From assembly GCA_040217175.1 (NCBI GenBank), contig JAVJNT010000001.1, forward strand, positions 620,001 through 684,000: a stretch of DNA of 64,000 nt, in the 5' to 3' direction. This stretch comes from Phycisphaerales bacterium (GTDB taxonomy: Bacteria > Planctomycetota > Phycisphaerae > Phycisphaerales > UBA1924). This document shows positions 52,094-61,480 of this stretch, one piece after another. Position 1 is the first letter of the stretch, and every line of letters begins with the position of its first letter. The notes beneath the pieces are model-generated. The model did no database searches. It was not told the origin of the DNA and saw only the letters and a program-made list of their open reading frames with translations. The position numbers were made by a program, and so were the translations under genes.

Positions 52094-52834
52094 CTAGCTG
52101 AAGCTGCGTGGCGAGTGCATCATCTCGCCACGCAGTCTCTTCATGTGCTTGTTTCGCACGGGGTAGCGCTGCTCGATCGTTCGGCCGAACTTCGTCGTGA
52201 TGCCGACGAGGTAGCGAATCGGGTAGACCAGGATCTTGAGCGGCTTGCCCTTGATCTCGCCGACCTGTTGTTCGGCCAGCTCGATGGCGACGTTGAGCAG
52301 TGGTCGCCGGATGGTGAGCGGCTCGCAGTAGCCCTCTCGCTGCATGTAGCCGACGGCGTGCTCGTGCCGCCGCTCGAGCTCGGCCAGCGAATCGGTGCGG
52401 AAGACCTCGGCAAACATTCCCAAGGCCGGAAATCCGTTGGCGAGATCGCCGTTGTTCGAGGTGATGACGAAGACGCGCTCGCCCGTGGCTCGCGCGCGAA
52501 GAGCGGTGGTGAAGTTCACGCGGGGCGTGCCATGCTCCCGCTCCGTTGCCGAGAGGTAGCAGTGGTCGGGCGAGATCTCCCACGTCGCTTCGCGGACTTC
52601 GAGGCCCTGAGTCTTGGCCTGGATCGCGATTTCGAAGGGCAAGCCCCTGGCGTCGGCATACTCCGAGATCGAGGGCAGCTTCTCGACGAGGTCTGCCGTT
52701 CCGTCTTCGTCGAGCTGCGAGATCGCGCTCGCCGGGTCGAGGCGCGAGACCTTGAGGATCATCCAGACCATGAACGCGTAGACCAGCACCAGCAGGCCGC
52801 CGACGATGCCCAGGATCCAGATCAGCACGGTCAT
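52094..52834 (-). CDS. Hypothetical membrane-anchored protein
   Basis: A 246-residue protein with one N-terminal membrane helix (about residues 4-29) and a cytoplasmic or periplasmic domain of about 210 residues. That domain is mixed alpha/beta with Glu/Arg-rich helices; no family is recognised. It lies 12 nt after the CoA-transferase gene on the same strand, so the two could be one transcript. Convergent with rplI. Confidence 0.65.
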   Translation of the reverse strand: MTVLIWILGIVGGLLVLVYAFMVWMILKVSRLDPASAISQLDEDGTADLVEKLPSISEYADARGLPFEIAIQAKTQGLEVREATWEISPDHCYLSATEREHGTPRVNFTTALRARATGERVFVITSNNGDLANGFPALGMFAEVFRTDSLAELERRHEHAVGYMQREGYCEPLTIRRPLLNVAIELAEQQVGEIKGKPLKILVYPIRYLVGITTKFGRTIEQRYPVRNKHMKRLRGEMMHSPRSFS

Positions 52835-52846
52835 GGATGGCCGGCC

Positions 52847-53626
52847 TTAGCCTTCTCGGGTCGTCCGCTGCTCGATGCGCTTCTCGCTCTTGCTCAGGAT
52901 GAACCGATCGACGAAGCTGCCCGGCGTGTGGATCTGGTCGGCATCGAGTTCACCCAGTCCGACGATGTTGTCGACCTCGGCGATGGTATAGGCCGCGGCG
53001 GTGGCCATCATGGGATTGAAGTTGCGGGCGGTCTTGTTGTAGACAAGGTTGCCGAAGGGATCCGCCGTCTCGGCCTTGACGAGGGCGAGGTCCGCATAGA
53101 TACCCGTTTCGAGCACGAACTCGCGCTCCTGGAACACGTCGCGGTTGAGACGCGCCTGGGCGGGCGTGGGCATGAACGTGCGCGTCTCCTTGCCCTCGGC
53201 GATCTGCGTGCCCGCGCCCGTGGCGGTGAAGAACGCCGGGATGCCGGCGCCGCCCGCGCGGATGCGCTCGGCCAGCGTGCCCTGCGGGTTGAACTCGACC
53301 TCGAGCTCGCCCGAGAGGAATTGCTTGGCGAAGGTGTCGTTCTCGCCCACGTAGCTGGAAACCATCTTCTTGATCTGGCGAGTCTGCAGTAGCAGGCCCA
53401 GGCCCCAGTCGTCGACGCCGGCGTTGTTGCTGACGCAGGTCAGGTCCTTCACGCCCGTATCACGCAGCGCGATGATGAGCTGCTCGGGAATGCCGCAGAG
53501 CCCGAAGCCGCCCACGTGGATGGTGCATCCGTCGTAGAGGACGCCCTTGTCCTTGAGGTCCTTCAGGGCGTCGGCCGCGGTGGGCACCTGCTTGCTCGTG
53601 ACGGCGGATTGGTCGGCTTGGGACAT
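52847..53626 (-). CDS. scoA: CoA-transferase subunit A (3-oxoacid type)
   Basis: A 259-residue family I CoA-transferase alpha subunit. The family signature GGFGLCGIPE lies at about residues 39-48, and NNAGVDDWGLGLLL and the ARNFNPMMA segment are conserved. It transfers CoA from succinyl-CoA to acetoacetate or similar, together with a beta subunit (which carries the active-site Glu). The beta gene does not follow here, which is unusual since the pair is nearly always adjacent. The gene symbol follows Bacillus naming; substrate is not proven. Confidence 0.85.
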   Translation of the reverse strand: MSQADQSAVTSKQVPTAADALKDLKDKGVLYDGCTIHVGGFGLCGIPEQLIIALRDTGVKDLTCVSNNAGVDDWGLGLLLQTRQIKKMVSSYVGENDTFAKQFLSGELEVEFNPQGTLAERIRAGGAGIPAFFTATGAGTQIAEGKETRTFMPTPAQARLNRDVFQEREFVLETGIYADLALVKAETADPFGNLVYNKTARNFNPMMATAAAYTIAEVDNIVGLGELDADQIHTPGSFVDRFILSKSEKRIEQRTTREG

Positions 53627-53684
53627 TGCGGCGGGTCTCCGGATGCGGCGTGCTCCACATGCAGAATAGGCGAACCGGCCTGGG

Positions 53685-54386
53685 TCAAGGCGTCGGCGGT
53701 GCGAGCTGAGCTCTTGCCTGCCAGGATTCGACTTGCAGGCGGTCGATCCGTCGGATCATCAGGATCGCGAACATCCCGGCACCCAGCAGGATCACCGAAG
53801 CCGCGACATCGAGCGTGACTCCGACGGTCACGGAAGTACTCATTTCCTGTGGAAATCGCCTGGTGAGGACGTTTGAAGCACCCTGGACGATCGTTTGCGA
53901 GAACCACGCGATCCACCAGAGCGTGACGACGACACCGGGCGTGTTGCCCTTCCAGGCCTCGCGATCGACGTAGCCAGTCGCCTGGCTCGCGCGGTCGATC
54001 TCGCGAAACACCCCATAGGGGACGACAAGATTCGCCAGGGGGATGAAGAACCAACCAACGGCCCATGCCGGGCTGTATCGCAGCCCGTCTGCACCCAGTG
54101 CCCGAACATTGGCGGCGACTCGATGCGTCCAAATGCAAAGGAAGACGATCAGTGGAATCGTCACGAGAAAGAATTGCGCGAGTACGGTCAATGCCGCGAT
54201 GACGAGGCCGTTCTCGGCTCGATCGACGTCCCGCTCCACTGCCGACCGAAGCATCACGAGTTCGCCCGCCAGGATGCCGACCTGGAAGGTCATGCTCAGC
54301 ACCAGGAGAACAATGGTCGCGACGGCGACTCCACCGCCCGGCTTGAATACGTACTTTGTAGGTGATGGCAGATTCGTGGAGCTCAT
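53685..54386 (-). CDS. DUF4328-like membrane protein
   Basis: A 233-residue membrane protein with about five or six helices. The core WTHRVAANVRALGADGLRYSPAWAVGWFFIPLANLVVPY (only its ends conserved here: RVAANVRALG and AVGWFFIPLAN) has the Asn/Arg pattern and the GW-FIP motif of DUF4328. Function unknown. It stands alone between recQ and the CoA-transferase gene. Confidence 0.75.
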   Translation of the reverse strand: MSSTNLPSPTKYVFKPGGGVAVATIVLLVLSMTFQVGILAGELVMLRSAVERDVDRAENGLVIAALTVLAQFFLVTIPLIVFLCIWTHRVAANVRALGADGLRYSPAWAVGWFFIPLANLVVPYGVFREIDRASQATGYVDREAWKGNTPGVVVTLWWIAWFSQTIVQGASNVLTRRFPQEMSTSVTVGVTLDVAASVILLGAGMFAILMIRRIDRLQVESWQARAQLAPPTP

Positions 54387-54416
54387 ATCGGGTATCGTAC
54401 TCGAGGTGATTCGTCG

Positions 54417-56345
54417 TCACGTATCTTCATTCAACGCTTCGAGGAACTGCCGCCCGAACGCGTCGAGTTTGGCCTGGCCCACGCCCTTGATCGAGAGCAT
54501 TTCGCGTTCGGTCGAGGGCTTCTGCCTTGCCATCTCGCGCAGCGTGCCGTCGTTGAAGACCATGTAGGGCGGGATGGAGTCCTCGCGGGCGATCTCCAGC
54601 CGTACGGCCCGCAGTCGCTCGAAGAGGGCCTTCTCGTCGGCGTCGAGGATGACGACCTCGGCGGCCTTGCTTGCGCGGCGGCCGCGCTCCTTGCGCAGCG
54701 AGCCCGAGCCCATCGGCTTGGCGAGCGTGACGGGCATGTCTGCCTTCATGACGGCATTGCCGTGCTCGCCGAAGCGGATGGTCTCGATCATGCCGCCGGC
54801 CTCGGTGGGCGAGGCGTGCCGCTGGAGCGCGCCAACGGCGATGAGTTGCTCAATGAACATTTGGACCTCGCCCTTGGCGTGGCCACGCAGCATGCCGTAG
54901 ACGCCGAGCTGGTCGTGGGCGTTGCTCTTGATCTTCTCGGTGCTCGCGCCGCGGAGGACGTCGACGAGGTGGCTGGCCCCCCATCGCTGCTCGAGGCGGG
55001 CGACGGCGCTCATGATGATCTGTGCGACGCGGGCCGAGTCTTGCTCGATCTCGGTCTCACCCAGGCACACGTCGCACGCGCCGCAGTTGTGGCGGCCGGG
55101 TGGTGGCTCGTAGTCCTGCCCGAAGTGCTCGCTCAGGGCCTTGTGGCGGCACTCCATGAGCGCGACGAAGCGCTGGGCCTCGCGGATGAGCTCGAGCTGG
55201 GCACGCGTCGACTCGCCGAGCGGCTGGCCGAACCGCTGCTCGCCCATGATGAGCCTCGTCCAGCGGCCGGCGTCGCCTGGGCCGTAGAGCAGCAGGCACT
55301 CGGCGGGCTCGCCGTCGCGGCCGGCCCGACCCGCCTCCTGCTGGTAGGCCTCGACGCTCTTGGGGCACGCGGCGTGGACGACGAGTCGGACGTTGCTGCG
55401 GTCGATGCCCATGCCGAAGGCGACGGTGGCGCAGACGACGTCGAGCGCTTCGTTCGTGAACGCCGCCTCGATGTTGTCGCGCTGAATTGGCTTCAGGCCC
55501 GCGTGGTAGGCCTGGGCGTCCAGCCCCATGCCACGCAGGCCGTCGGCGAAGTCCTCGGTCTCCTTGCGGCTGATGCAGTAGACGATCGCCCCGCCCTCGC
55601 CGGCGGCCTTGTGCTTCTTGATGGCCTCGGCGGCCTGCTCGATGGCCCGAGCGCCGGGCTGGCGCGCGCGTACGCGGTAGGTCAGGTTCGGGCGATCGAA
55701 CACGCCCACGAGCACCTCCGGCTCGCGCAGACCGAGCTGGCCGATGATGTCCTCGCGAACGCGCGGCGTGGCGGTCGCGGTGTAGGCCTGCATCGGCACG
55801 CCGGGTACGACCTCGCGCAGCTCGGCCAGGCGGCGGTACTCGGGGCGGAAGTCGTGGCCCCACTGGCTGATGCAATGGGCCTCGTCGATGGCGATGGCGC
55901 CCAGGCGATCGGCATCGGCCAGGCGCGCCAGGAACGTGCGGAAGCCGGTCGTCACCATGCGTTCGGGCGCTGCCAGCAGAAGGTCGATCTCGCCGGCGAC
56001 GACCTGGTGTTCGATCCGCTGGGCGTCCTCGTACTCAACGGCCGAGTGCAGGGCCGCGGCCCGGTAGCCGTTGAGCTCGAGCCCCCTGACCTGATCTCGC
56101 ATCAGGGCGATCAGCGGGCTGACGACGACAGTGGCCTTGCCGCTCACCAGCGGCGGGAGCTGATAGCACAGGCTCTTGCCCCCGCCGGTAGGCAGGACGA
56201 CCAGGGCATCCCGAGCATCGAGCGTGGCCCGAATCGCCGCCGCCTGCATGGGGCGGAGGGCATCGAAGCCCCAGACTCGTTGGAGCGCCCGCATGGCGTC
56301 CTGGGGCAGGTCGGGGGTGGTGGCTGTACAGGTTCCGTCAGGCAC
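54417..56345 (-). CDS. recQ: ATP-dependent DNA helicase RecQ
   Basis: A 642-residue RecQ, an SF2 helicase of recombination and repair. Motif I LPTGGGKSLCYQLPP, motif II IDEAHCISQWGHDFRPEY (DEAH), and the VCATVAFGMGIDRSNVR motif VI region are intact. Zinc-binding Cys cluster in NCGACDVC, RQC winged helix, and a C-terminal HRDC domain (SIKGVGQAKLDAFG) complete the canonical order. It is divergent from rpmF. Confidence 0.94.
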   Translation of the reverse strand: MPDGTCTATTPDLPQDAMRALQRVWGFDALRPMQAAAIRATLDARDALVVLPTGGGKSLCYQLPPLVSGKATVVVSPLIALMRDQVRGLELNGYRAAALHSAVEYEDAQRIEHQVVAGEIDLLLAAPERMVTTGFRTFLARLADADRLGAIAIDEAHCISQWGHDFRPEYRRLAELREVVPGVPMQAYTATATPRVREDIIGQLGLREPEVLVGVFDRPNLTYRVRARQPGARAIEQAAEAIKKHKAAGEGGAIVYCISRKETEDFADGLRGMGLDAQAYHAGLKPIQRDNIEAAFTNEALDVVCATVAFGMGIDRSNVRLVVHAACPKSVEAYQQEAGRAGRDGEPAECLLLYGPGDAGRWTRLIMGEQRFGQPLGESTRAQLELIREAQRFVALMECRHKALSEHFGQDYEPPPGRHNCGACDVCLGETEIEQDSARVAQIIMSAVARLEQRWGASHLVDVLRGASTEKIKSNAHDQLGVYGMLRGHAKGEVQMFIEQLIAVGALQRHASPTEAGGMIETIRFGEHGNAVMKADMPVTLAKPMGSGSLRKERGRRASKAAEVVILDADEKALFERLRAVRLEIAREDSIPPYMVFNDGTLREMARQKPSTEREMLSIKGVGQAKLDAFGRQFLEALNEDT

Positions 56346-56533
56346 GCCGGGAGGCTATGCTTGCTGCCCCTCGCGGGGCGGGTGCGTTGACGAGACCCGG
56401 CTTGGCGCTTATCGTGAGGGTCTGGATTCGCATCTGGATGCGGGGCGAGCCGTACGCTCGCTGTCAGGTGCGAGACACGTGATCTCGGGACGGCGGCCGG
56501 GGCCGCAGCGTTCCTTCGAAAGGGTGAATTGAC

Positions 56534-56734
56534 ATGCTTCCTACGCATCGCCAGTCGCACGGTCGGACGCGTCGCCGCCGGGCCCACGACTCGCTGAAGG
56601 GCCTGACGGTCACCCTGTGCCCGGTCACGAGCATGCCCAAGAACCACCATCGCGCCTGCCGCCAGTCGGGGTACTACCGCCCCGGCCTGACGATCGTCGT
56701 TCCCAAGCTCGGGATCGGCGTCGAGCGTGACTGA
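56534..56734 (+). CDS. rpmF: Ribosomal protein bL32 with a half-lost zinc ribbon
   Basis: A 66-residue bL32. The basic N-terminus RTRRRRAHDSLKG is typical. Of the four zinc Cys only Cys29 (CPVT) and Cys42 (CRQSG) remain; positions 32 and 45 are Thr and Ser. Zinc-free bL32 variants exist elsewhere, usually as second copies. It heads the classic rpmF-plsX-fabH-fabD order, which confirms the identity of this very divergent protein. Confidence 0.85.
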   Translation: MLPTHRQSHGRTRRRRAHDSLKGLTVTLCPVTSMPKNHHRACRQSGYYRPGLTIVVPKLGIGVERD

Positions 56735-56800
56735 GCGCCCGCTCATCCCCAGCAGCAACGAATTCGCTCGGTGCCTGCCTCTTGACCGAGGGGATGCCTG

Positions 56801-57868
56801 ATGCGCCTTGCCGTCGACGTCATGGGGGGCGACCACGCGCCCGACGCGATCCTGGCTGGCTGCTTTCGCGCGCTCGATCCGGCGAGCGGCGCGATTCCCG
56901 AGGGCGGCCGGCTCGTCTTGGTGGGTGATGAGTCCGCCATCCTCGACGTTGCCCGCGAGCAGGGCGTCGATCCCTCGACCTTCGACCTCGTCCCGACCAC
57001 CGAAGTCATCGCGATGGGCGAGAGCCCGGCCAAGGCCGTGCGCTCAAAGGCCGATTCGTCCATCGTTCGCTCGGCCCGGATGGGCTCGCACAAGTCGGCG
57101 GGCTCGCCCGAGTTCGTCGATGCCATCCTGAGCGCGGGCAACACGGGTGCGTGCGTGTCGGCGGCGATCATGCACCTTAAGCGGCTGCCGGGCGTGCATC
57201 GTCCGGGCATCGCCGTGACGATCCCGGGCTTCAACGGCCCGGTCGTGATGTGCGACGCGGGCGCGAACCCCGAGCCCCAGCCGACGCACCTGTGGCAGTA
57301 CGGCGTGATGGCCGAGGCCTACGCGCGCACGGTGCTGCACATCGATCAGCCGCGCGTCGCCGTGATGAACATCGGTGCCGAGGAAGGCAAGGGCACCGAC
57401 CTGATCCAGCGCAGCCGCGATCTCATCGCCGCGACGCCCGGCATCAACTTCACGGGCTTCATCGAGGGCCGCGAGTTCTTCGACGGCGGGGCCGACGTCG
57501 TGGTGACCGATGGCTTCGTGGGCAACGCCGTCCTGAAGATGGCCGAGGGCCTGGCTCGCAGCCTGTTTGGCGCTATCGCCCAGGCAATCTTCGCCGAGGA
57601 TCCGGAGCTCGCGCTGCGGCTCGAGCCAGCAATCAAGGCGCTGTACAGCAAGAGCGACTACGAGGAGCTCGGCGGCGCTCCGCTGCTGGGTGTCAACGGC
57701 ACGTACATCATCGCCCACGGCTCGAGCAAGGCCAAGACGATCAGCGCCAGCATCCGCAACGGGTTCGAGTACCTGCGGCTGGGCCTCAACGACGTGCTGC
57801 AGAACCGGATCTCGGAGGTCGAGGCCGCCATCGACGCCGACGTGCTGAGAGAGTCTGTCCGGGCATGA
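56801..57868 (+). CDS. plsX: Phosphate acyltransferase PlsX
   Basis: A 355-residue PlsX, converting acyl-ACP to acyl-phosphate for phospholipid synthesis. RLAVDVMGGDHAPDAIL opens the protein, followed by the AGNTGACVSAA segment and the CDAGANPEPQPTHL and TDGFVGNAVLKMAEG motifs. A second ATG at position 56819 (MGGDH) is too late. It overlaps fabH by ATGA, so phospholipid and fatty-acid synthesis are coupled. Confidence 0.95.
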   Translation: MRLAVDVMGGDHAPDAILAGCFRALDPASGAIPEGGRLVLVGDESAILDVAREQGVDPSTFDLVPTTEVIAMGESPAKAVRSKADSSIVRSARMGSHKSAGSPEFVDAILSAGNTGACVSAAIMHLKRLPGVHRPGIAVTIPGFNGPVVMCDAGANPEPQPTHLWQYGVMAEAYARTVLHIDQPRVAVMNIGAEEGKGTDLIQRSRDLIAATPGINFTGFIEGREFFDGGADVVVTDGFVGNAVLKMAEGLARSLFGAIAQAIFAEDPELALRLEPAIKALYSKSDYEELGGAPLLGVNGTYIIAHGSSKAKTISASIRNGFEYLRLGLNDVLQNRISEVEAAIDADVLRESVRA

Positions 57869-58929
57869 GCGAAGAGCACACAATCAACCGCGTCGATAAG
57901 GACTCGGTCCACGCCGCGGGCGGAACGCGGGTTGGCGCGACGATCCTTGGGTCGGGCATGGCCCTTCCCAAGACGGTGCTGACCAACGCCGATCTCGAAC
58001 GACTGATGGACACCAGCGACGACTGGATCCGCCAGCGTACGGGCATCACCCAGCGGCGAATCGCCAAACGCGAACTTGGCGAGACGACGGCGTCGCTCGG
58101 CACTCGCGCTCTCCAGGCCGCGCTCGATGACGCCGGATTGCACGCGACCGACCTCGACCAGATCGTGGTCGCGACGCTGACGGCCGACATGCCCACGCCC
58201 TCGGCGGCGTGCCAGATCGCCTCGAGCATCGGGGCCGGCAACATCGCCGCCTTCGACCTCAACGCGGCTTGCTCGGGGTTTGTGTTCGCGCTCAACACCG
58301 TCGACGCGCTCATCCGGTCGGGCAACGCGAAGACCGTCGGCGTCGTCGGGGCCGACATCATCACGCGGCACGTCGACTACTCGAACCGCGGCCGCGGCAC
58401 GAGCATCCTGTTTGGTGATGGCGCGGGCGCCTTCGTCATCTCGGGCAGCGACGATCCGAACACCGGCGTGCTCGCACGGGCCATGCATACGGACGGTGGC
58501 CGCTGGGTCGACCTGTTCATCCCTCGCGCCGACGAGGACTATCCGAGCGACTTCGACCTCGACGGCGATGGCGTTGACTTGAACTGCCTGCACATGAACG
58601 GCCGGGCGGTGTTCAAGTTCGCCGTGAGCACGTTTAGCGATCTCATCCAAGAAACGCTCGACAAGGTCGGCCTGCGTCCCGAGGACGTGGACCACTACGT
58701 GTGCCACCAGTCGAACAAGCGAATCCTCGACGCGGCCCGCGAGCGCTTCGGCCTGCCCGAAGAGAAGCTGCACATCAACATCGACCGCTACGGCAACACC
58801 GTGGCCGCGTCGGTCGCCCTGTGCTTCACCGAGCTCAAGGCCGCGGGCCGCATCAAGCCCGGACAGCTCGTCATGTTCCTGGGCTTCGGCGCAGGGCTGA
58901 CGTGGGGCAGCAGCCTCTGGCGGCTCTGA
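57865..58929 (+). CDS. fabH: 3-oxoacyl-ACP synthase III
   Basis: A 354-residue KAS III, starting fatty-acid chains from acetyl-CoA and malonyl-ACP. The Cys-His-Asn triad appears as NAACSGFVF, VCHQSNKRI and RYGNTVAASVALC. It starts with a 27-residue polar leader before the thiolase fold begins at ATILGSGMALP. A short Asp-rich insert lies near FDLDGDGVDLN. It follows plsX by ATGA overlap. Confidence 0.94.
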   Translation: MSEEHTINRVDKDSVHAAGGTRVGATILGSGMALPKTVLTNADLERLMDTSDDWIRQRTGITQRRIAKRELGETTASLGTRALQAALDDAGLHATDLDQIVVATLTADMPTPSAACQIASSIGAGNIAAFDLNAACSGFVFALNTVDALIRSGNAKTVGVVGADIITRHVDYSNRGRGTSILFGDGAGAFVISGSDDPNTGVLARAMHTDGGRWVDLFIPRADEDYPSDFDLDGDGVDLNCLHMNGRAVFKFAVSTFSDLIQETLDKVGLRPEDVDHYVCHQSNKRILDAARERFGLPEEKLHINIDRYGNTVAASVALCFTELKAAGRIKPGQLVMFLGFGAGLTWGSSLWRL

Positions 58930-58964
58930 ACATCCTTCCCTCGACTTGAATTGGAGCCTTGCCC

Positions 58965-59918
58965 ATGAGCGAGAGCGTGATCGTCCTTTGTCCCGGCCAG
59001 GGCTCGCAAGCCGTCGGCATGGGCCGGGCATGGGCCGACGCGAGCGATGCAGCGCGAAAGACCATCGAGGCGGCCGACGCCATCCTGGCCGGCCAGCTCG
59101 GAGCGCCGCTGAGCGCACTGTGCTTCGATGGCCCGGCCGAGACGCTCAACCGCACCGACGTCAGCCAGCCGGCGATCTACATATGCTCGATCGCCGCGTG
59201 GCGGGGCATGGCCGAGCTCGGCGGCGAACCCCTTGATCTCAAGGCGACCGCCGGACTCAGCCTGGGCGAGTACACGGCGCTGCACCTGGCCGGCGTGCTC
59301 GGGTTCGAGGAAGGCCTGCGCCTCGTGACGCTGCGTGGCCGTGCGATGCAGGACGCCGCCGAGGCAACGCCCGGCGGCATGCTTGCGCTGATCGGCTGTG
59401 ACGAGGAGCAGGCCAACGACGTGTGCCAGAAGGCACGCGAGGATGGCGTCCTCGTGTGCGCCAACTTCAACGCGCCGGGCCAAGTCGTGCTCAGCGGCGA
59501 TGCGGACGCGATCGAACGAGCCCAAGGTGCCGCCAAAGACGCCGGCTTGCGTGCCACGCCGCTGCCCGTCGCCGGAGCGTTCCACTCGCCGCTCATGGAG
59601 CCCGCGGCCGATCGCCTTGCCGAAGCGCTTGCAGGGGCGCCGATCAACGCCGAGGTGCTCGCGGCGTGCCCGGTGTATTCCAACGTCACCGCCAAGCCCC
59701 ACGAGCACGATGCCGACAGCATCCGCCGCAGGCTGGCCGAGCAGCTGACCCACCCGGTGCGGTGGGCCCAGGGCTGCCAGAACCTCTTGGCTGATCTGGC
59801 GGCCGGTGGGCAGGGCGGAGGCACTTCATGGCACGAGCTGGCGCCGGGCAAGAGCCTGGCGGGCATGATGAAGCGCATCGATCGCTCGGTGTCGGTGGCC
59901 ATCCACGACGCACCCTGA
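58965..59918 (+). CDS. fabD: Malonyl-CoA:ACP transacylase
   Basis: A 317-residue FabD. The Gln of VLCPGQGSQAVGMG, the nucleophile Ser in GLSLGEYTALHLAG, and the catalytic His in VAGAFHSPLM are all present. It loads malonyl onto ACP for elongation. ATG 58965 is used; a TTG two codons upstream is unlikely. It is third in the rpmF-plsX-fabH-fabD set. An acpP gene is not found next to it. Confidence 0.94.
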   Translation: MSESVIVLCPGQGSQAVGMGRAWADASDAARKTIEAADAILAGQLGAPLSALCFDGPAETLNRTDVSQPAIYICSIAAWRGMAELGGEPLDLKATAGLSLGEYTALHLAGVLGFEEGLRLVTLRGRAMQDAAEATPGGMLALIGCDEEQANDVCQKAREDGVLVCANFNAPGQVVLSGDADAIERAQGAAKDAGLRATPLPVAGAFHSPLMEPAADRLAEALAGAPINAEVLAACPVYSNVTAKPHEHDADSIRRRLAEQLTHPVRWAQGCQNLLADLAAGGQGGGTSWHELAPGKSLAGMMKRIDRSVSVAIHDAP

Positions 59919-60061
59919 CGACCGCCGGACAGGCCGTAACGTGGGCGCAGGCAACGCCCTAGGCTGCGGTATCGAGGGCGAACCTCTCCGGGTAGACGGG
60001 CGAATGTCTCAACGAGCCCGGACTCGTCCTGACGATGAGAATCACGCAGACGGAGTGACCC

Positions 60062-61372
60062 ATGACCAGCCGGAAGACCCGATCGATCGCGCGACAGGCC
60101 CTGAAGGTGTCGCTGCTTGCCATCCCCGTGGTGCTGACGGCGTGCAAGGAGCCGCCTCCCCCTCCACCGCCGCCTCCTCCGCCCCCCCCGCCGCCGCCGC
60201 CCGCCCGCGTCGACGTGCAGGAGGTCATGGCGAAGATGGACGGCCTCGACGCCCGGGTACAGGCCGCCAGCGGGCTCAGCGTACTCGAAGAGGACGAGCC
60301 GATGGTGCGTGCGGCGATCCGGTTCGCCGATGCGTTTGCCAAGGGCGACGACTTCGCGCTCGAGGGCATGCTGACCGGCGACGCTCGGACCGTACTCGAC
60401 GACCTGCGCTTCGGCGGTCAGTGGTACGACGCGATGGAGACGATCGAGCAGGTGCGCATCGTGTACCTGACGGCCGACGCGCCGGCCGAGGGCATCGAGC
60501 TGGCCTCGGCCGCGTCGTTGGGGGCCATGGGGGCGATGAGCGCTGCAGGCTCGTTTGATGCGCGGTCCATGGACTCGCTGGCCCAGGACATGGGCCAGCA
60601 GATGATGGACGCCATGCCGCCCGAGATGATGGAAGCGTTCGGCGAGATGATGATGGCCATGCAGGCGTACGGCGACGATCAGAGCCGGATGGACGCCGAC
60701 TTCACGGCCGCCATTACCGCCGTCCTCGAAGACGATCCGCAGCTCGCGGCGGACCTCGGCCGCGCCATGGGCATGGAGGGCGAGATCGATCCCGCCACGG
60801 TGCTCCAGCAGATGGAAGCAATGGACGGGGGCCAGAACCAGGAGATGGACGAAGAGGCCCTCGCCGCCATGAACCGTCTCTTCGAAGCGCTCCAGAACTC
60901 GGACGATTCGCCCGAGCCCATCAAGCAGATCGCGTCGGGCGCCCAGAAGATGTTCGCGGCCATGCAGGACATGGGTCCCACCGGCCTCGCGGCTTCGAGC
61001 AGTTCCGCAGGCTCGAGTGGCTCGTTCGACTCTGGCTCCGACACGCCCGGCGCCGTCGCGCTAGCCATCCAGACGCCCGGGCAGGCATACGTCCTGGGCT
61101 GGTCCGTGACGCCCGTGGGTGGCGAGTACCTGTTTGGCGGTGCCCCGACGAACTCGCCGGACGTGGCCCGCGCCTCGGAGTACGACGGCGTCGTGAGTCC
61201 GGCGAGCTTTGCGATCGACTTCTCGGCCCTCGGCCGTTCGGACGACATCAGCCGGGCGGCGCTGCCCGTGTTCGAAGACGAGCCCGAGCCCGAGGAAGAG
61301 GAAGAAGAGAAGCCCAAGGACACCGTGCGTCGCACGCCCCGCGGGCCGATCACGATTCCTGGTGGTGGCTAA
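60062..61372 (+). CDS. Poly-proline lipoprotein of unknown function
   Basis: A 436-residue predicted lipoprotein. The signal (about residues 1-28) ends with VVLTAC, a good lipobox. Cys28 is followed by Lys-Glu and then 17 consecutive prolines, a spacer that would hold the domain away from the membrane. The body is Met-rich and helical (many AMMEAF/MMAMQA-type segments), the C-terminus acidic, then basic (DTVRRTPRGPIT). The family is unknown. It interrupts the fatty-acid genes between fabD and fabG and is followed by a terminator. Confidence 0.8.
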   Translation: MTSRKTRSIARQALKVSLLAIPVVLTACKEPPPPPPPPPPPPPPPPPARVDVQEVMAKMDGLDARVQAASGLSVLEEDEPMVRAAIRFADAFAKGDDFALEGMLTGDARTVLDDLRFGGQWYDAMETIEQVRIVYLTADAPAEGIELASAASLGAMGAMSAAGSFDARSMDSLAQDMGQQMMDAMPPEMMEAFGEMMMAMQAYGDDQSRMDADFTAAITAVLEDDPQLAADLGRAMGMEGEIDPATVLQQMEAMDGGQNQEMDEEALAAMNRLFEALQNSDDSPEPIKQIASGAQKMFAAMQDMGPTGLAASSSSAGSSGSFDSGSDTPGAVALAIQTPGQAYVLGWSVTPVGGEYLFGGAPTNSPDVARASEYDGVVSPASFAIDFSALGRSDDISRAALPVFEDEPEPEEEEEEKPKDTVRRTPRGPITIPGGG

Positions 61373-61430
61373 GAAGCCGGCCCCGGCGGCGGCGAAGACC
61401 GGATCGAACTCCTAAACTGGATCACTCCCA

Positions 61431-61455
61431 CGGGGCGCGGCGAGCGCCCCGCTTT
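61431..61455 (+). terminator. Terminator before fabG
   Basis: CGGGGCGC and GCGCCCCG pair with a 5-nt loop and are followed by CTTTCTTTC. It closes the lipoprotein transcript, so fabG most likely has its own promoter in the short space that follows or is reached by read-through. Confidence 0.8.
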
Positions 61456-61480
61456 CTTTCCCGCCTTGGAGACCGCTCGC

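Noticed and set aside
54762-56390. 542-residue plus-strand frame opposite recQ
   Set aside because: Antisense shadow; RecQ motifs I-VI and the HRDC domain lie on the other strand.
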